From positions 1 through 64,000 of the forward strand of contig NTMA01000005.1 in the NCBI GenBank assembly GCA_002917075.1: a DNA stretch of 64,000 nucleotides. Reading direction: 5' to 3'. Under the pieces are notes generated by a model that saw nothing but the letters and a program-made list of their open reading frames with translations, ran no database searches and had not been told where the DNA came from. This DNA comes from Hawksworthiomyces lignivorus (lineage: Eukaryota > Ascomycota > Sordariomycetes > Ophiostomatales > Ophiostomataceae). A program made the translations under genes and the position numbers. This document shows positions 10,641-23,600 of the stretch, piece by piece. How positions within the stretch are numbered: the stretch's first letter is position 1; the number at the start of each line of letters is the position of its first letter.

Positions 10641-12449
10641 ATGAGTCTGCGTGCGATTCTCAGCGGCTCCCGCGTGCGAAAGCGGACAGCGCCGTCTGCT
10701 GCGGCAAACAAGAAGAAGACGACGACGACGGGGGGGTCGTCCGCCCGGTCCGCCGCACGATCAGCGTCCCGGTCTGCATCGTCTACGCCGCCGTGGACGA
10801 ATAGCCTCCGCCAGACCAAACCGGGCGGTGCAGCTGCGAATGCAAAGGGCGGCGCCGCAGGCAGCGCCAAGGTGGGGCTGGGCCAAGGCGAAGACGAGGA
10901 TGATGCCGAAGATGACGGCGCTGACGACGGCGAGCTCTTTGACGAGGACGACGACGCCTACAAGCTCGACGACAGCGGCCTGATTGCGTCGCTGGCCGAC
11001 GACCTGTCGCTGCGCGACGTCGTGCAGGCCCTGCGCTACGCCCGCGCCAACATGTTCGACCCGCTACCGGAGCATCAGCAGCAGCAGCAGCTGGCGTCCG
11101 GCGCCAGCAGCGACAGCCTGGCCGACGGCGATGCGCCACCCGCGCACGCGCGGGTGGGCGGGTCGACGTACGTAGGCAACAGCACGCGCGTCGCCGCGCT
11201 GCTGGGCATGCGGCGCCGCATGCCGCCGCTGGCGACCACGGCGCACGTGGCCGCGCTGCTGCCCAACGCCACGGTGACGGAGCGCGAGACGGTGGCGCTG
11301 GTGCGCGCGGGGCGGCTGCGCAAGGTCGTGCAGCCGCAGTGGCGCCGCGGGGTGGGGCTGAGCGGGCACGCGGGCGGCGGCGAGCGAGGAGGTAGAGGCG
11401 GCGGCGGCGGCGGCGGTGGAGACGGCGAGGGTCGCGGTGGCCGAGGAAACGGCGGTGGCGACAGCGGGCGCCTGCGCCGCGCCCTGGCCATCGGGGCCGA
11501 GTCGCTCGGCGAGGTGCTCGTGGAGACGGCAGCGCTGCAGCAGCTGGTGCGCGAGGGCCCGACGGCCAAGGCGCTCAGCGCCGACACGCAGGCGGCGTTT
11601 GCGGCGTGGCTGGAAAGCGACGGCGACGACGCAGGTCCTGCTAGCGCGCCGCCTGCGCCGTCCGCCGACACGAACAACGCGGATAACCGCACATTCACCA
11701 TCGGCGACCGCCCGGCGCCGCAGCTGACCGCGCCCATGGTCGACGAGCTGGTCCGCGCCGGGTTCCTCGTGGGCCACGGCGCGGCCGCCAGCAGCGTCGG
11801 CAGCCTCAATATCTTGGGCCACCGCAGCGCTGGCGGCAGCGGTCTGCACAGCAATAGGACCGGCGGCGGCGGCAGCGGCAGCAGCACGCGCGGCCTCCAG
11901 AGCGACACGGGTGACGTCTTCGCGCGGCCTGAAGACCGCACCACGCTGCTGAGCCTCGAGACCGTCGCCAAGGCCGCCTCCGGCTCCTTTGCGGCCGTCG
12001 GCGGCCCGGGCGCCGTCTACACGGCCGGCGGCGGCGGCGCCCGAGCGGGCGTGCGCAGCCACAGAGGCCCCGGCAGCGGCAGGCCCGCTGCGCTCACCGA
12101 AGACCTGCTGCTCGCCGTCCCCGGCCACGGCACCTTTGTCAAGCTCGTCTCCGGCGCGCTGGCCCACCTCGTCGGCCTGCTCGCCCGCACCCCCTACCGC
12201 GAGACCCTCGAGACGTCGCTGCGCGAGCGCTGGGACGCCGGCAGCGGCTTCGCCGTCGGCGGCGGCAGCTGCAGCGGCGTCACCGTCAGCCACCGCGGCT
12301 TCCGCCGCGTCCCTCTGAGCCGCACCAAAAAGTGGAAGGACTTTTACGGCCTCAGCTTCGACTGGGTCCTGGCCGAGGCCCTCGGCGCCGGCCTCGTCGA
12401 GCTATTCGACACCGGCAGCGTCGGCCGCGGCGTGCGGCTGCTGCTGTAA
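10641..12449 (+). CDS. STK19-family winged-helix protein
   Basis: Single exon, 602 aa, starting at the first in-frame ATG (MSLRAILSGSRVRKR). The family was named for a kinase, but human STK19 is now viewed as a DNA-binding winged-helix factor in transcription-coupled repair. Here residues ~1-75 are basic and Ser/Lys/Arg-rich (a likely nuclear targeting region) followed by an acidic stretch. Family-like blocks follow: LLGMRRRMPPLATTAHVAAL, LLPNATVTERETVALVRAG, RLRKVVQPQWRRG, LVRAGFLVGHG, and a C-terminal SRTKKWKDFYGLSFDWVLA with ELFDTGSVGRGVRLL. Gly/Ser-rich insertions (near residues 245-275 and 415-440) separate the blocks. Nuclear repair or transcription function is inferred from the family, and no kinase motifs are seen. 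Confidence 0.8.
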   Translation: MSLRAILSGSRVRKRTAPSAAANKKKTTTTGGSSARSAARSASRSASSTPPWTNSLRQTKPGGAAANAKGGAAGSAKVGLGQGEDEDDAEDDGADDGELFDEDDDAYKLDDSGLIASLADDLSLRDVVQALRYARANMFDPLPEHQQQQQLASGASSDSLADGDAPPAHARVGGSTYVGNSTRVAALLGMRRRMPPLATTAHVAALLPNATVTERETVALVRAGRLRKVVQPQWRRGVGLSGHAGGGERGGRGGGGGGGGDGEGRGGRGNGGGDSGRLRRALAIGAESLGEVLVETAALQQLVREGPTAKALSADTQAAFAAWLESDGDDAGPASAPPAPSADTNNADNRTFTIGDRPAPQLTAPMVDELVRAGFLVGHGAAASSVGSLNILGHRSAGGSGLHSNRTGGGGSGSSTRGLQSDTGDVFARPEDRTTLLSLETVAKAASGSFAAVGGPGAVYTAGGGGARAGVRSHRGPGSGRPAALTEDLLLAVPGHGTFVKLVSGALAHLVGLLARTPYRETLETSLRERWDAGSGFAVGGGSCSGVTVSHRGFRRVPLSRTKKWKDFYGLSFDWVLAEALGAGLVELFDTGSVGRGVRLLL

Positions 12450-15400
12450 TGACCAAAAATCGTCTACTCTGCTGTGTGCAGAACTTTGTCTATTTTGGGT
12501 TCATGACAGATTTTCTTTTGGCTTACACTGGGAGGTGTTCTACAGGTGCATCGTGACGCTGCATACGGCCTACGGGGTGTTTCTTCGCTTCATGCTTTTG
12601 GGCTCTGCATCACAGGCGGCATTGGCGAGTCACAGGGGTCGTTCTTGAATGTATATGTTAAACACAGTTGGATAGCATGTAGAGTTGGCAAAAACACTCA
12701 AGTTCAGTGATACGGAAGGCCATCAAGACTTAAGGCCATTGGACTTCTGTTCGTGATGACTAGCTGCATGGAATCTGCCTCTCATTTTCCTTTTGCTTGA
12801 GCAGGGGAGCTTTCTCAGCTCAACCCTCCAGTATATGACTCCTCCACGGCGAGACGAAGGCGGACCCCAGCTTGCTTCTAGAATTTCCATCACACCACGT
12901 TTCTAAAGACCCCATGATTGCTTGGATAAAGAACAGAAATCCAATGAAGCAAGGAGTCTCTATCTGGACCACATTTCAGATGCCGTATCTGTAACAATGC
13001 TGGTTCCCAGATGCCGTCAACTACAAGGTTCTCGCCGGATCCCGTTATTCCCTATGTCGCCCTTCATCCGGAATGGAACGAAAGATCAGTCTATTTCGGC
13101 ACAAGGCCAGGAACAACCCAGATGAAGTAGATGCTGGTTCAATGTCTCTCTCGAAAGATGTTGTGTAAGAGATGGGTATGATATCTTGCTTCCATCTCCC
13201 CTTCGTCAGCACGGCAACGAAATTCTGTAAGGATAGGGCTGCCAAAGTTATTCTGAAACGAAGCATGACAACCCTTCTCGGACCCTTCGTCTCATGGTCG
13301 GTGTGATAGGTGAACAGCAGCAACGCTGACCTCCACGTATGTCTTATTTTAAGAAAAGCTTCACCTTGGGTACATGCAAATCACATATGCGTAATTTTTT
13401 TTTTGGTTGCTTTTTTCTATGGAAGCAGTGAATAAGCCACCGGTGTTTCGAGATCGCCTTTGAAGATGGAATCCCGGAGAGTTGGGCCGATGTTTGATCA
13501 GCTCAAAACACAAACGCCTTTTGCTCCACACCCATGGGGGGCCATCAAAATGCACGCTGCCAGAAAGCAGAGCCGGCAAACTGGGATAGACCTGGTCAAA
13601 AGACCCTTTCCTGCCATTTTAATTGCAGCTGTGAGACGTCTCCTCGCTGCACGTCGACGACGCAAAGCACGAGGGCATCCTACGGCCTGTATCAGACAAT
13701 TCTGTTGAGCGCTCTTCACGTGGTTTTGCCTTCTCCCTCTCCCGGCAAGCCGATCCAGAAGATGCCAACTCTTGGTTACGCCATCTTTTCGAGCATGTTG
13801 CAAAATTCAGAGTTGAAAACAAAGAGAGTCCATTACACGCCAGTTTACGCAATTGTTTTGCGCTATAGTGAAAGGGGCCACATATTATGCGCAGCCAATT
13901 GCTGCAGATGGAAGGGGGTTGAGACAGAAAAACAAGGTGAGACACAACCCAGGACGAAAGTAAAGGGACTCTTCCTAGTCACAAAGGCTTGGCAAGTTTC
14001 TTAGAATCGCTTGAGAAAGACACGTCGATAGTCGCAAGAGCAAGATTTCCCTTTATTTGAAATATATACAACGAGCCTACAAGCCGACTGGGTGAACGGC
14101 AAGAGATGTTTGCGACAAAGGCAGACACGCCTGACATCGAAGCCGATCTTCATCACGGCCACAAAGCAAGACTCTCTTGTGCTTCTCGTTCATGAGGCCA
14201 GTGAACAACATGACAATGGAAGGGCTCTTGGTGGAGTAGCAACAAGACGAAATCAAGTCTTCCAAGGGCAGTTTCTATCCGCAGTTCCTCACCGTGGCAG
14301 TCTTAGAGTGAAGAGAATCGCTTGCACATCGATTCTGAATATCCACACCCGTTTCTCTGCTACTCCTTGTGAATACATCAAAGAACAAAAACGCATTGAC
14401 GATCACAGTTTAAGCACCAATATATATCTGAACCCCGGGTCAATATGCCGCTGCAGGTGGTTATTAAGAGGGCTAAGCAAAAACACTCCAATCGAACCCC
14501 GAGAGGCTAGATCCCGTCTGATCAAGAAGAGACGCATATGTTGCTAGAAGAGGCCCTTGCGTCGGCCTTGCATCAATACCTCTGACTTTAGCCAGGGGTG
14601 CGTCGAGACAGATGTAGTTAATAGAAAATCGGTTGTCGTATTTTACCTTTCAAAATACCAGGGTAAAACTGTGAGACTGCTCTTTTCGAAGTCAACCCCA
14701 CGAGGCTGCATGGCTTTGAGTGCTGACCATACTCGTACCTCTCCATCGCCCGTTTCCTTTTCTGTCCTGAGTACTTTGTTGTGAACTTATTTGTCACAAA
14801 AGGCTCTGCCCACCAAAGCTGGAAATGACATGCCACTGGCCTTTCTGAGGCCAGGGCGTCTTGACATGAGTACGTAAGCCACAAACAACACTGAACCTGG
14901 CTCATGAATCTTGCTTCCTGCAGGACTCTGAAGATGAAACTATAGCCTTTTCCAGGAAATTTTTCTTGCTGCGCCGCCGCTTCGGCTCACGGCTGAAGCT
15001 AAGACGTCTTCTGTCCCAAACCAGAGAATTGTCATTACCTGCATGCTGCAAAACAGATGGCGCGTGGACCAGACGAAAGAGTCTCGAGAATGGAGACTAC
15101 ACATGTATCGGCTGTAGTAAGGAGGGTTATGGAGGCGCTCCGTAATTCTGCGTTGCAATCGTCGTTCCGTCCCATTGTAAAAATAAACATTGCAGCATCC
15201 TGTATGTACGAGGCATGTATGTAACCAACAAAAGGCGGAAAGCAATACTCTTAAAATTGCCTTTGACCATTCGGCGTGGCGTGGCCACATTAAATGCCAC
15301 GCTTTGCCTCTGCTTTACCCACTCCATATCTTTTGCAGGTGGTGTACTCGAAAATTGGACACTAGGTCCTCTCATGGAGACGTCAACAAGTTTTCCGTCA

Positions 15401-18400
15401 TAGCACAGAACGAAGAAGCCAGCACCTAGAGACGCACAGCTGGCGTACATTATGGCGCATTACATGTGATTTTGACATCGGCTGTCGCTTATCTCTGGAG
15501 AGGATTTTGTCCCACCCACAATACCGCAGAATGATGAAATGCCAATTGGCATCTGTGCAGATCTGTCTCAAGAGGGGCAGAACAATTCCACAGAGAGAGG
15601 AGACAACAGATGGTTGACGACCGTGTGTCTGCTTGGTCTCGCGCGAGTTACAAAGTACCTTGGGTAGAGAGGACGAGCCAGCGGGTAAGGAACAGACGAA
15701 CACGCGAACAGGACTTCCCTTCGGGACGGAATGGTGTGCAGTGCTTGTCCCTCCAACGCACCGAACAATGAGGGCTGTTGGAACGACCATGAAGAGGGCT
15801 GATGCGGGTTGCAAGTATATGAGTATTACAGAGTGCTGTGTGTGAGAAATCTGGGCTCGTACGACATATTCTTTCTCTGCATCTCCTAATCTCTTCTATT
15901 ATCCAAATATGCATCTAGAATTTCCCACACCTCGCGCTCTCAATATTATGAATAGGCTTCTTGCTTACAGTATATTAGAGAGTCGTGTACAGAGGTTGTA
16001 GTGAGCAAACAGAGGCAGAGTCGTGTTCGCGTGCATAATGTTACTAACTACGGAACACCCTAACTCGACCGAGTTTGCTCCGAATAGCAAATATAGCAGA
16101 GCGACTCATAAGTCCATCGACCTGCAGACGAAGCAATTCAACTGCTGTGTGCGTCCCTGATCGTGCTGCAGACAAGTTCGACAAAACAGTCGAAGAGAAG
16201 GCACACGGAAAAGTCAATGAACGGAAGTGGATCCGGTCTCTATTAGAGTCGCATCTGCTCCCCCTGTTGATATGCGCACGGGCCTGGACCTCTGATGGAG
16301 GGTGGATGGAACGGTGGGTGAAAGGCAGTGGAGAGAAAGGTACTCGTGTACCAGTAGCGTGCGAGTAGCAGCAAGACAGGAATAGAAAGGAGCAGCACGG
16401 AAATTGCAGTTTGGGAAGGCTTCTCATCTCTTGAGCAGATCCTTGTCTCTCTGCTCTCGTTCGCTTTTGCATCTCCCCTAGCCTATTTCCTTTCCGGCAT
16501 CAATTGTCTTTCTTTTTTCATTGTGCCAACGGCCGTTCTTCTTTGCTCATTTAAAAACGCCTTTTAATTCTTTTCTTTCCACACCACCTTAACACACCTC
16601 TTCACCTGCTGCCCCTATTTGCAAGCAGCCGTTTCTTGGACGCGGTGACAGCTGCTCTTCGGTCTGCGAGCCTTTCCCTTTCGGGACTCTTTTCTCTAAT
16701 GTTTCCATTTTCTTTTTGCCTGGTCAACGCGTGACACCTCGCCACATGACCTTTGCCTTGGCTATGGATCGGGGCTGAAGATCGTCAACAAACAGAGAGA
16801 TGAGCAGCAATGGAAGAGCTGAGACCAACTGGTGGCTGAGGAGAGACGGAAGACACAAATCATTTCCCGCAGTGTTTCGAGAGCAATCGCGATCCATTTA
16901 AATAAAATGACTGCCCTTGTTGTGCATATATGCTCGTGAGATAGTGTACATCAGAGTGAACGAATATGATACTTGCTGCGTAGAAGATACGCGTGTGCGA
17001 GAGTGGACGCGATAGATAGGAGAGGAGCGCACCAGGCCTGTTCACACCTTGCGTTTATTTGGATGGCTGCTGCGTACTGTCTGTGCCGGCACTGCAGCTT
17101 GCATTATAGTCTGCATGTCGACCTGCAGGACTTGTGCAGGTACGGAAGAGAGAGCAGCAGGCAATATTAAAGCTGTGATCAAAGACGCAGAAGAACGAAA
17201 AGAGATGCAAAAAAACGAACTATGCCGTCTCACGTACGAAGTACTCCGCACTCGTGCTCTCGCATGCACCAATTTTTTCTCTTAATACAAAGGCAGCTAG
17301 GTGTACGCACTTTAGTCCAGTGTTAATTGCCTGCCTCACCTGTTTTGGCATATTCCGCATTATTATAGCGTTCTTCTTGTTCGCCTGTGGCAATTCCTAA
17401 CGGCTTCTGCACTTAGTTTTGCAATATATGAACGCACTTGCTTATACTCCGTAGCCTCTGCGTATTTCTCGTACGAGGACGACCAAATAGTTCTTTTCTT
17501 TTTTCCCCTTTAGCTCTCCTGTGGGGGACAGGGACAGGCCTTACCCCCATGCGCATTAGCGGTTTTTGAGCGCTGCCCACACCAATATAGCCACTGCCGA
17601 GGAATGGCCTTTGCTTGCCAGGATGAAATATACGAGCGGCGAATGCGCTACAAAATAGGGCGAGGATGCGAAGAGTGACGGCTATTGAGCCACTGGAGAC
17701 TAGCACAGAAAATGTCGATGCTTCGTACTCCGTACGTGCTTACATTATCGTGTGAATAGCGTGTGCTCGTACCAGTTCATATTTTCAAAGGTGCCTCCCC
17801 CCTTTTTGTCCCCTGACAGCCCCGTACTGGTGCTGGTTCCCTTGTCGGTGCTAATGACCAAAGGGTAAAGGCGTGGCAGGGGAACGGTATCCATAGTTGA
17901 AGGGGGAGTGGGTCCCTTGAGGGATCGCCCATATTGCTTGCCAAGATGAGAATGGATTAAGACTGTAGGAAAAGCAACCAAACAGAAAAACAGGAGAGGC
18001 AAAAGAAAAGAGAAGAGAAATGACAAGCAAGAAGAGCGAAGAAAAAGAAAGAAGAAAGAAGAAAGAAGAAAAAGAAAAGAGAGCTCCTATCATGCAGAAG
18101 AAACACCAACAATGAGAGAAACAGTTGGACAAGAACACATCGTAACCAAAACGTAGACGGTGGCAAACAAAGCCGATTGAAGATTCGTTCTTTTCTTGCT
18201 TAGTCTTTTGGATCTTGCTGCGTCAACGGGAAGACAGGAGCCAATGGCTGTGTGCGTGCTGCTCTTTCCCACTTTCTGTTTCCTTGTGATCCCGCTGCGT
18301 CGGGCCTTCCCTTCTTGCCTGGCCGCTGTGTAAAAAAAAAAAAATCGCTGCTCAATTTATACGAGGATAACCAGACATTCATACTCTGTATATGGAGTAT

Positions 18401-20678
18401 ATACATACTCCTTTCACTTCCCTTCACCTTGCATATGTACATACATACATACGTACACGTAGAGTAGCGCGTCATAATAGCCAACGACAGAGTAATTGTC
18501 GTCACGGAAGGCCCTCCGTGATTGTCTTTAGCGCGACTCTTACTCTCTTAAAACCACCCCGGCCCCTACTATTGCTAACGGGCAGCGCCTTCCCGTCCAA
18601 CGTCCACTCGAGTACTGCTTATTATACAATTAGCTCTTTTCCTCCCTCGTGCCTTCTCATCCAGTCTCGCAACCTGGTCTGTCCACTACGCTATGAATGA
18701 TAGACCGATGTATTTGTAGGGGAGGAAGGAGAAAACGTTAGTCTAAACGTACGAACGAGTACTCCGTTGGTCGTAGCTTCTCTTTCCCCTGACTTCTTCG
18801 AGAGTGAATGCCGTAGTGCCCCGTACTATGCACAGCTCCCTTCTGCTGTCTTTCACTTCTTCCACTTTTCTCTCGCTCTCTTCTTCTCTTTTTCTTCATC
18901 ATCGCGACAGTCGCTTTCTCTCTAGGCGAAGCTTCCTTCATCTGCCTCTCTTTTGCCTCTCCCGTCTTCTGTCTTTTTGCATCTGCCTTTCCACTTTCAA
19001 CCATCCCGCGTCAACAACGCGGCTCGGCCTGACAGGTTGCAAGATTGCATCCACTTCGACGCACGGAAAATACATCGAACGTTGTATTCTTCCTGTTGTA
19101 TTCTCTACCACTGGCTAGTGTGCGTCCCCTTGCAACCCAAAAGTACCCAGAAACAGCCCAAAAGCAACCTTGAAAAGACCAGCCCAGTCAAACCCCATGA
19201 GCGAGAAGACTGAAAACGCGTTCTTGTCCCGTTTCCAAGCTCGTCTCTTCTCATCTCGTTATTTTCGTCCAGTCTTCATTTTCCATACCCACACCTTCTC
19301 CTTCTTTCTCCTTTCTTCTGTGCACTTTCTGAGCTTTCCACTCATTTGCTTCACTTTGCTTTACTGTTCTTTTGTTTTCTATCTTGCTATTTTCTGCCCT
19401 TCTTTTCGCATTTCCTATTTTCTTGTCTTCTGTCTGCGACCAAAAGGTGCGTTTGCCGCCGCCGTTGCCGGTTTCCTCGGCGCTGTCTCTGTTTTTTATT
19501 TTCTTTTTCCTAATCGCCTCCTGATCTTTTGCAAATGTGAACCTCATGTCTCTCCCTTACCACAAGACTTCCCAATAGCTTCCTTCTTTTATCCGAAACA
19601 GCTCCCCAGGTTGGCTTTCTCTATTCATTTCTGTCTAACACTTTCCGGATAGTTCTTGTCTAGACGTCCTCTCCTCACTTCTTTTCTTTTCTTCTTCGCC
19701 GCTAGTCTATCCGTTCGGCCTCACTTCAACATTCCTTTCCGAGTTACCACCGCTAGCTATATTCGCTTTGCGAACGCTTTCGACGCATCTTATCAAGACG
19801 AAGAAACCGAAGAACTCGACAGCAACAAAGAGCACAGCACTGTCTTGTTGCTCTTCGCCTTTTCTCTCTATCGCGCCTCTACGACGCTGCTCTGTTCACT
19901 TACAATTTTGTATATCTGCCGGATCGACATCTGCAGTTTTGGGCGGGACCAGGATTCCTGCCGCGCGAGAGGCTTCCTAGCTTTGTCGGTTCTTTTCTGC
20001 GCTGCGCCGCCCTTCAAGCCATTGAAACCGGAAACACTTTAGTGTTGTTCGCATTATACATCGCTGTACTTGCCTATATGTGCAGAGCGAAACCTTAATT
20101 GTGGCTCGGTATGACCTCCGCACTCCCGGTTATCCCCCCACTCCCCCAAAGCAGATTTTCTCTCTTTTAGGGGGACTCAGCGGAAATCTCATCTGCCCCT
20201 ATCATGCTCCCAGGCTGCCAGACATCACTTTGACATCGCACTGACATTTGCCCCCCTTCCATGATTGCAGGCTGCGCTTTCTCTTCCTTCAAAATATCTT
20301 TTTTTCTTTGGGGGGAGAGATATCCGTCGAAGTACCGCATAAGAACGTTTCATAAACCCTTGGACAAACGAGGAAGCTTGGCTCACTATTCGTCCTAGAA
20401 TCCTTGCCCACGTTTCTCCATACCTTCCACACAATTGTTTCTGTTTCCTTTCTTTTCGAGCGTTGCACTCCGCAGGACGTTTATCAAGAGCTTCCTCTCA
20501 CAGTCGCCATCCTGAACAGAGCTCAAGATTCATGGACACCACGACCTGCGAGTTCTCATACTAACACGGACTGGTTCACCCTTCCATATAATCACGGCCT
20601 GGACTGTGATAGTTTTCGAGTTGGAGAGTGAGCCTGACCAGAAAGCGACAATTTGGCTGTTATTTTCTGCTTGCCACC
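12450..20678. other. 8.2-kb gene-poor region
   Basis: No ORF here shows domain-like composition or conserved motifs; the longest frames are about 100-160 residues on both strands. The left part (12450-17300) is of mixed composition. It then holds several TACTCCGTA-type motifs (17445, 17726, 18760), a purine tract (17990-18083), an ATAC repeat (18438-18460) and long pyrimidine-rich DNA from about 18830 to 20460, which may be the promoter or 5' leader of the kinesin gene. I found no tRNA, 5S gene or terminal repeats by eye. Confidence 0.55.
17990..18083 (+). repeat. Purine-rich (GAA/GAAA) tract
   Basis: Nearly uninterrupted A/G with GAAA and GAAGAAA units. The complementary strand is a polypyrimidine tract. 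It lies in non-coding DNA. Confidence 0.7.
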
Positions 20679-23600
20679 ATGACAACTGCTCTACCAAAAA
20701 TCACCCGGCCGTCGAACGGCCCACCAACGACGGCTCTGCCTGCACTTCCTGTTGCAAAAACTCGGAAGAGCACAGGAGGTATCCCGACCCCGGCGTCCGA
20801 GAAATCAGCCCCGAGTACCCCTCGAAGCGGGCTGCGCGCTCCATCTGTATCCGGCCTACCGACTAGTGCTTCTGCGCAGAGCCTGACCCCGGGCCTTCTC
20901 CAGCCACGTGCCGTGTCTGGGATCAATGGCGCCGGAAAGACACTCCGGAAGACTGTTAGCATCAATTCTTTCCCCCAACCTCCGAGATCTGAGAGCCGGA
21001 TAAGCTTGCCTCCAAGTCCACTCTCAAACGGTGCACCGGCGAATCGAAAGCTGAAAACGCCAACAACACCAAACTACACCTTTAGTAGCTCTACGCCGAG
21101 CCTTCTCAACGGAACAGGCGAGGGTAAATCAGTTGCTCGACCTAGCCAGCGTAGTTCTGATGGGCTCATCAGCGTGGCCTCACCAACCCAAAGCCGAAGC
21201 TCTTCTGCGCAAGACTCGTATTCTACTTCTGCGACACAATATGACGATGATGGATTAGCAGGACCTAAGACAGGGCTTGGTATCTCTACTGATGGTGCTG
21301 GCGCCAAGCGCCTTTCAAAGACTGATGGCAAAGGCAATGTGATTGTCTCTGTCCGGGTTCGGCCTGATGCTGGCGGGCAAGATCACAAAACGGACGGGGA
21401 ATGGATGGTTGACGGGCGCAAAGCGCTCGTAGCCTACCGAGGCAAGGAAGGTGGCGACTACTTCTATGGTATGTTTCCGGCCGCGGAGTTGTTTTCTTGT
21501 TTTTGACCGGTTTTCTTATTTCCTGATGCTAATTCATCCTGCTTTCTAGATAATGTCTTCTCGACACACGACAACAACTCAAAAGTCTACGATCACATTG
21601 CAAAGAGACTCGTTCGCCGGGTCATGGAAGGTTATCATGGTACTGTCTTTGCGTACGGTATGACTGGTACAGGCAAGACTTTCTCTATGCAAGGCACAGC
21701 TTCATCTCCAGGTGTTATTCCACTCGCCATTACCGACATCTTCTCATATATCCGAGAAACTCCATCGCGAGAATTTCTGTTGCGCGTCAGCTACCTCGAA
21801 ATTTACAATGAGAAGATTCACGATCTTCTGAGCATGCCGACAGCCGGCATTGGTGGTGCTACGCAGCAAGAGGAGATCAAGCTACGCGAGGACAGCAAGC
21901 GTGGTGTGTACGCTAGTCCGCTCAAGGAAGAGATCGTGCAGAGCCCAACCCAGCTGTTGCGTGTCATTGCTCGCGGTGACCAAGCCCGTCGCACAGCTAG
22001 CACGCAATTTAACGCTCGGAGTTCGCGAAGTCACGCCGTTGTCCAAATCGTGGTTGAAAGCCGAGAGCGTATTCCTGGCAATGCCGCTGCTGGAGGCGAA
22101 AGCAAGCGCAGCGGCCTCTTACCAGGAGGAGTGCGCGTCTCCACCTTGAGCCTTATTGATTTGGCTGGTTCCGAAAAGGCAGCTGAGACTAAGGAGCGAC
22201 GTACAGAGGGCTCTCACATCAACAAGAGTCTGCTCACGCTTGGAACAGTTATCGCGAAGCTGTCAGACAGCAAGGACAAAGATGGAAAGACTGCTGATAA
22301 AGACGGTAAGCATCTGCCATACCGAGACAGCAAATTGACGCGTTTGCTGCAAGGCGCATTGTCTGGCAACTCGCTTGTCAGTATTCTCTGTACTATTCAA
22401 ATTGGCGCCGCGGGCAGTGTTGCCACAGCCAACACCCACACGACGGAAACCATCAATACGCTGAAGTTCGCATCACGCGCGAAGAACAATATTGTCAGCC
22501 ACGCCAAGCGTGCCGAGGAAGCATTAGGTGCGGGCGGAGATGGCGGTGCACGTGTTCTCCTTGAGCGGTACCGGATGGAAATCCTCGAGCTACGTACGCA
22601 ACTAGATACGCAGGCGAAGAATAACAATAACAACCAAAAGAATGAAGAAGAAGAGAGGGTGCGGGACGTTGAAGAAGAGCGGGCACGGGAACGTGAGGCA
22701 GAGCACCGGCACGAAGAACAGATGCTCGAGATGCAGCTGGCACGGACGGCGCTTAAGGAGCGGATTGATCACCTGAACCGATTAATTCTCAGCTCCAAGT
22801 CGATCGGCGTCAACACTGGCGGCTCGTACAGCTCATTAGGCATGCACCCTCGTTCGTCTGTTGCATCTGTCCGCTCCATAGCGACAACGAACGGCGGAAC
22901 TAGCGGCAGGTCAATGTTGGAGAGAGCAGCGTCGACAGCATCTTCATCGTCTACGGTAGGCCGGCGAACCAGCGCACAGCGGCTTTCAGGCGGTGCTACC
23001 ACCGACGCTTCGCCAACTGAAGATGACGATAGCATGGGCGAGTTCGGTGATGGCATCGCATCGCTTGCTTCACAGAATCAAGCATTGCAAGCGGATCTAG
23101 CGGATAAGAACCGCTACATAGCGACGCTGGAGAAACGCTTACTGCAAGCGCGGCGCGCAAGTTCGTCACGGACGTCTGTCGGTCTCGGCTCGACGAAAGG
23201 AATTATGGTTGGTGAAGACCACAGCGTCTCAGCCGTGATTCGCGAGAAGGACGCAGAGATTGCCGAGCTTCGGGCGCGTCTAGATGATAAAGACCGCATG
23301 CTGGCGGCACTACGGAGTGCTGCGCGGTCGCGGGACATTGCAGACCGGGTTGATCTTCGGGTCGAGTCACGAGCGGATGTTCGCACGTCACAGCTACTAG
23401 AGCCGCCAGGCAGCCCTCCAGCCATGGCACTGCCGCCTACGCCGGTACAGGGTGGAGGTATGAAGGGCTCAGCCTCGTCAGCCAAGCGCCAGAGCTCAGG
23501 GAACTTTCCGCGGGCGAGAACAAAGAGCGTGGATGAGATGAGCCGGATGTTGGATGAGATGATCCAAGACCGCGTTGAAAGCGGACATCTTGTTCGGGGC

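Noticed and set aside
11064..12293. 409-aa antisense frame over the STK19-family gene
   Set aside because: Ala/Arg/Gly-rich composition typical of an antisense shadow. The plus frame has the family blocks.
14480..14500. GGTTCGATT on the minus strand, resembling a tRNA T-loop
   Set aside because: The bases flanking the loop cannot form the T-stem, and no acceptor or anticodon arm is present around it.
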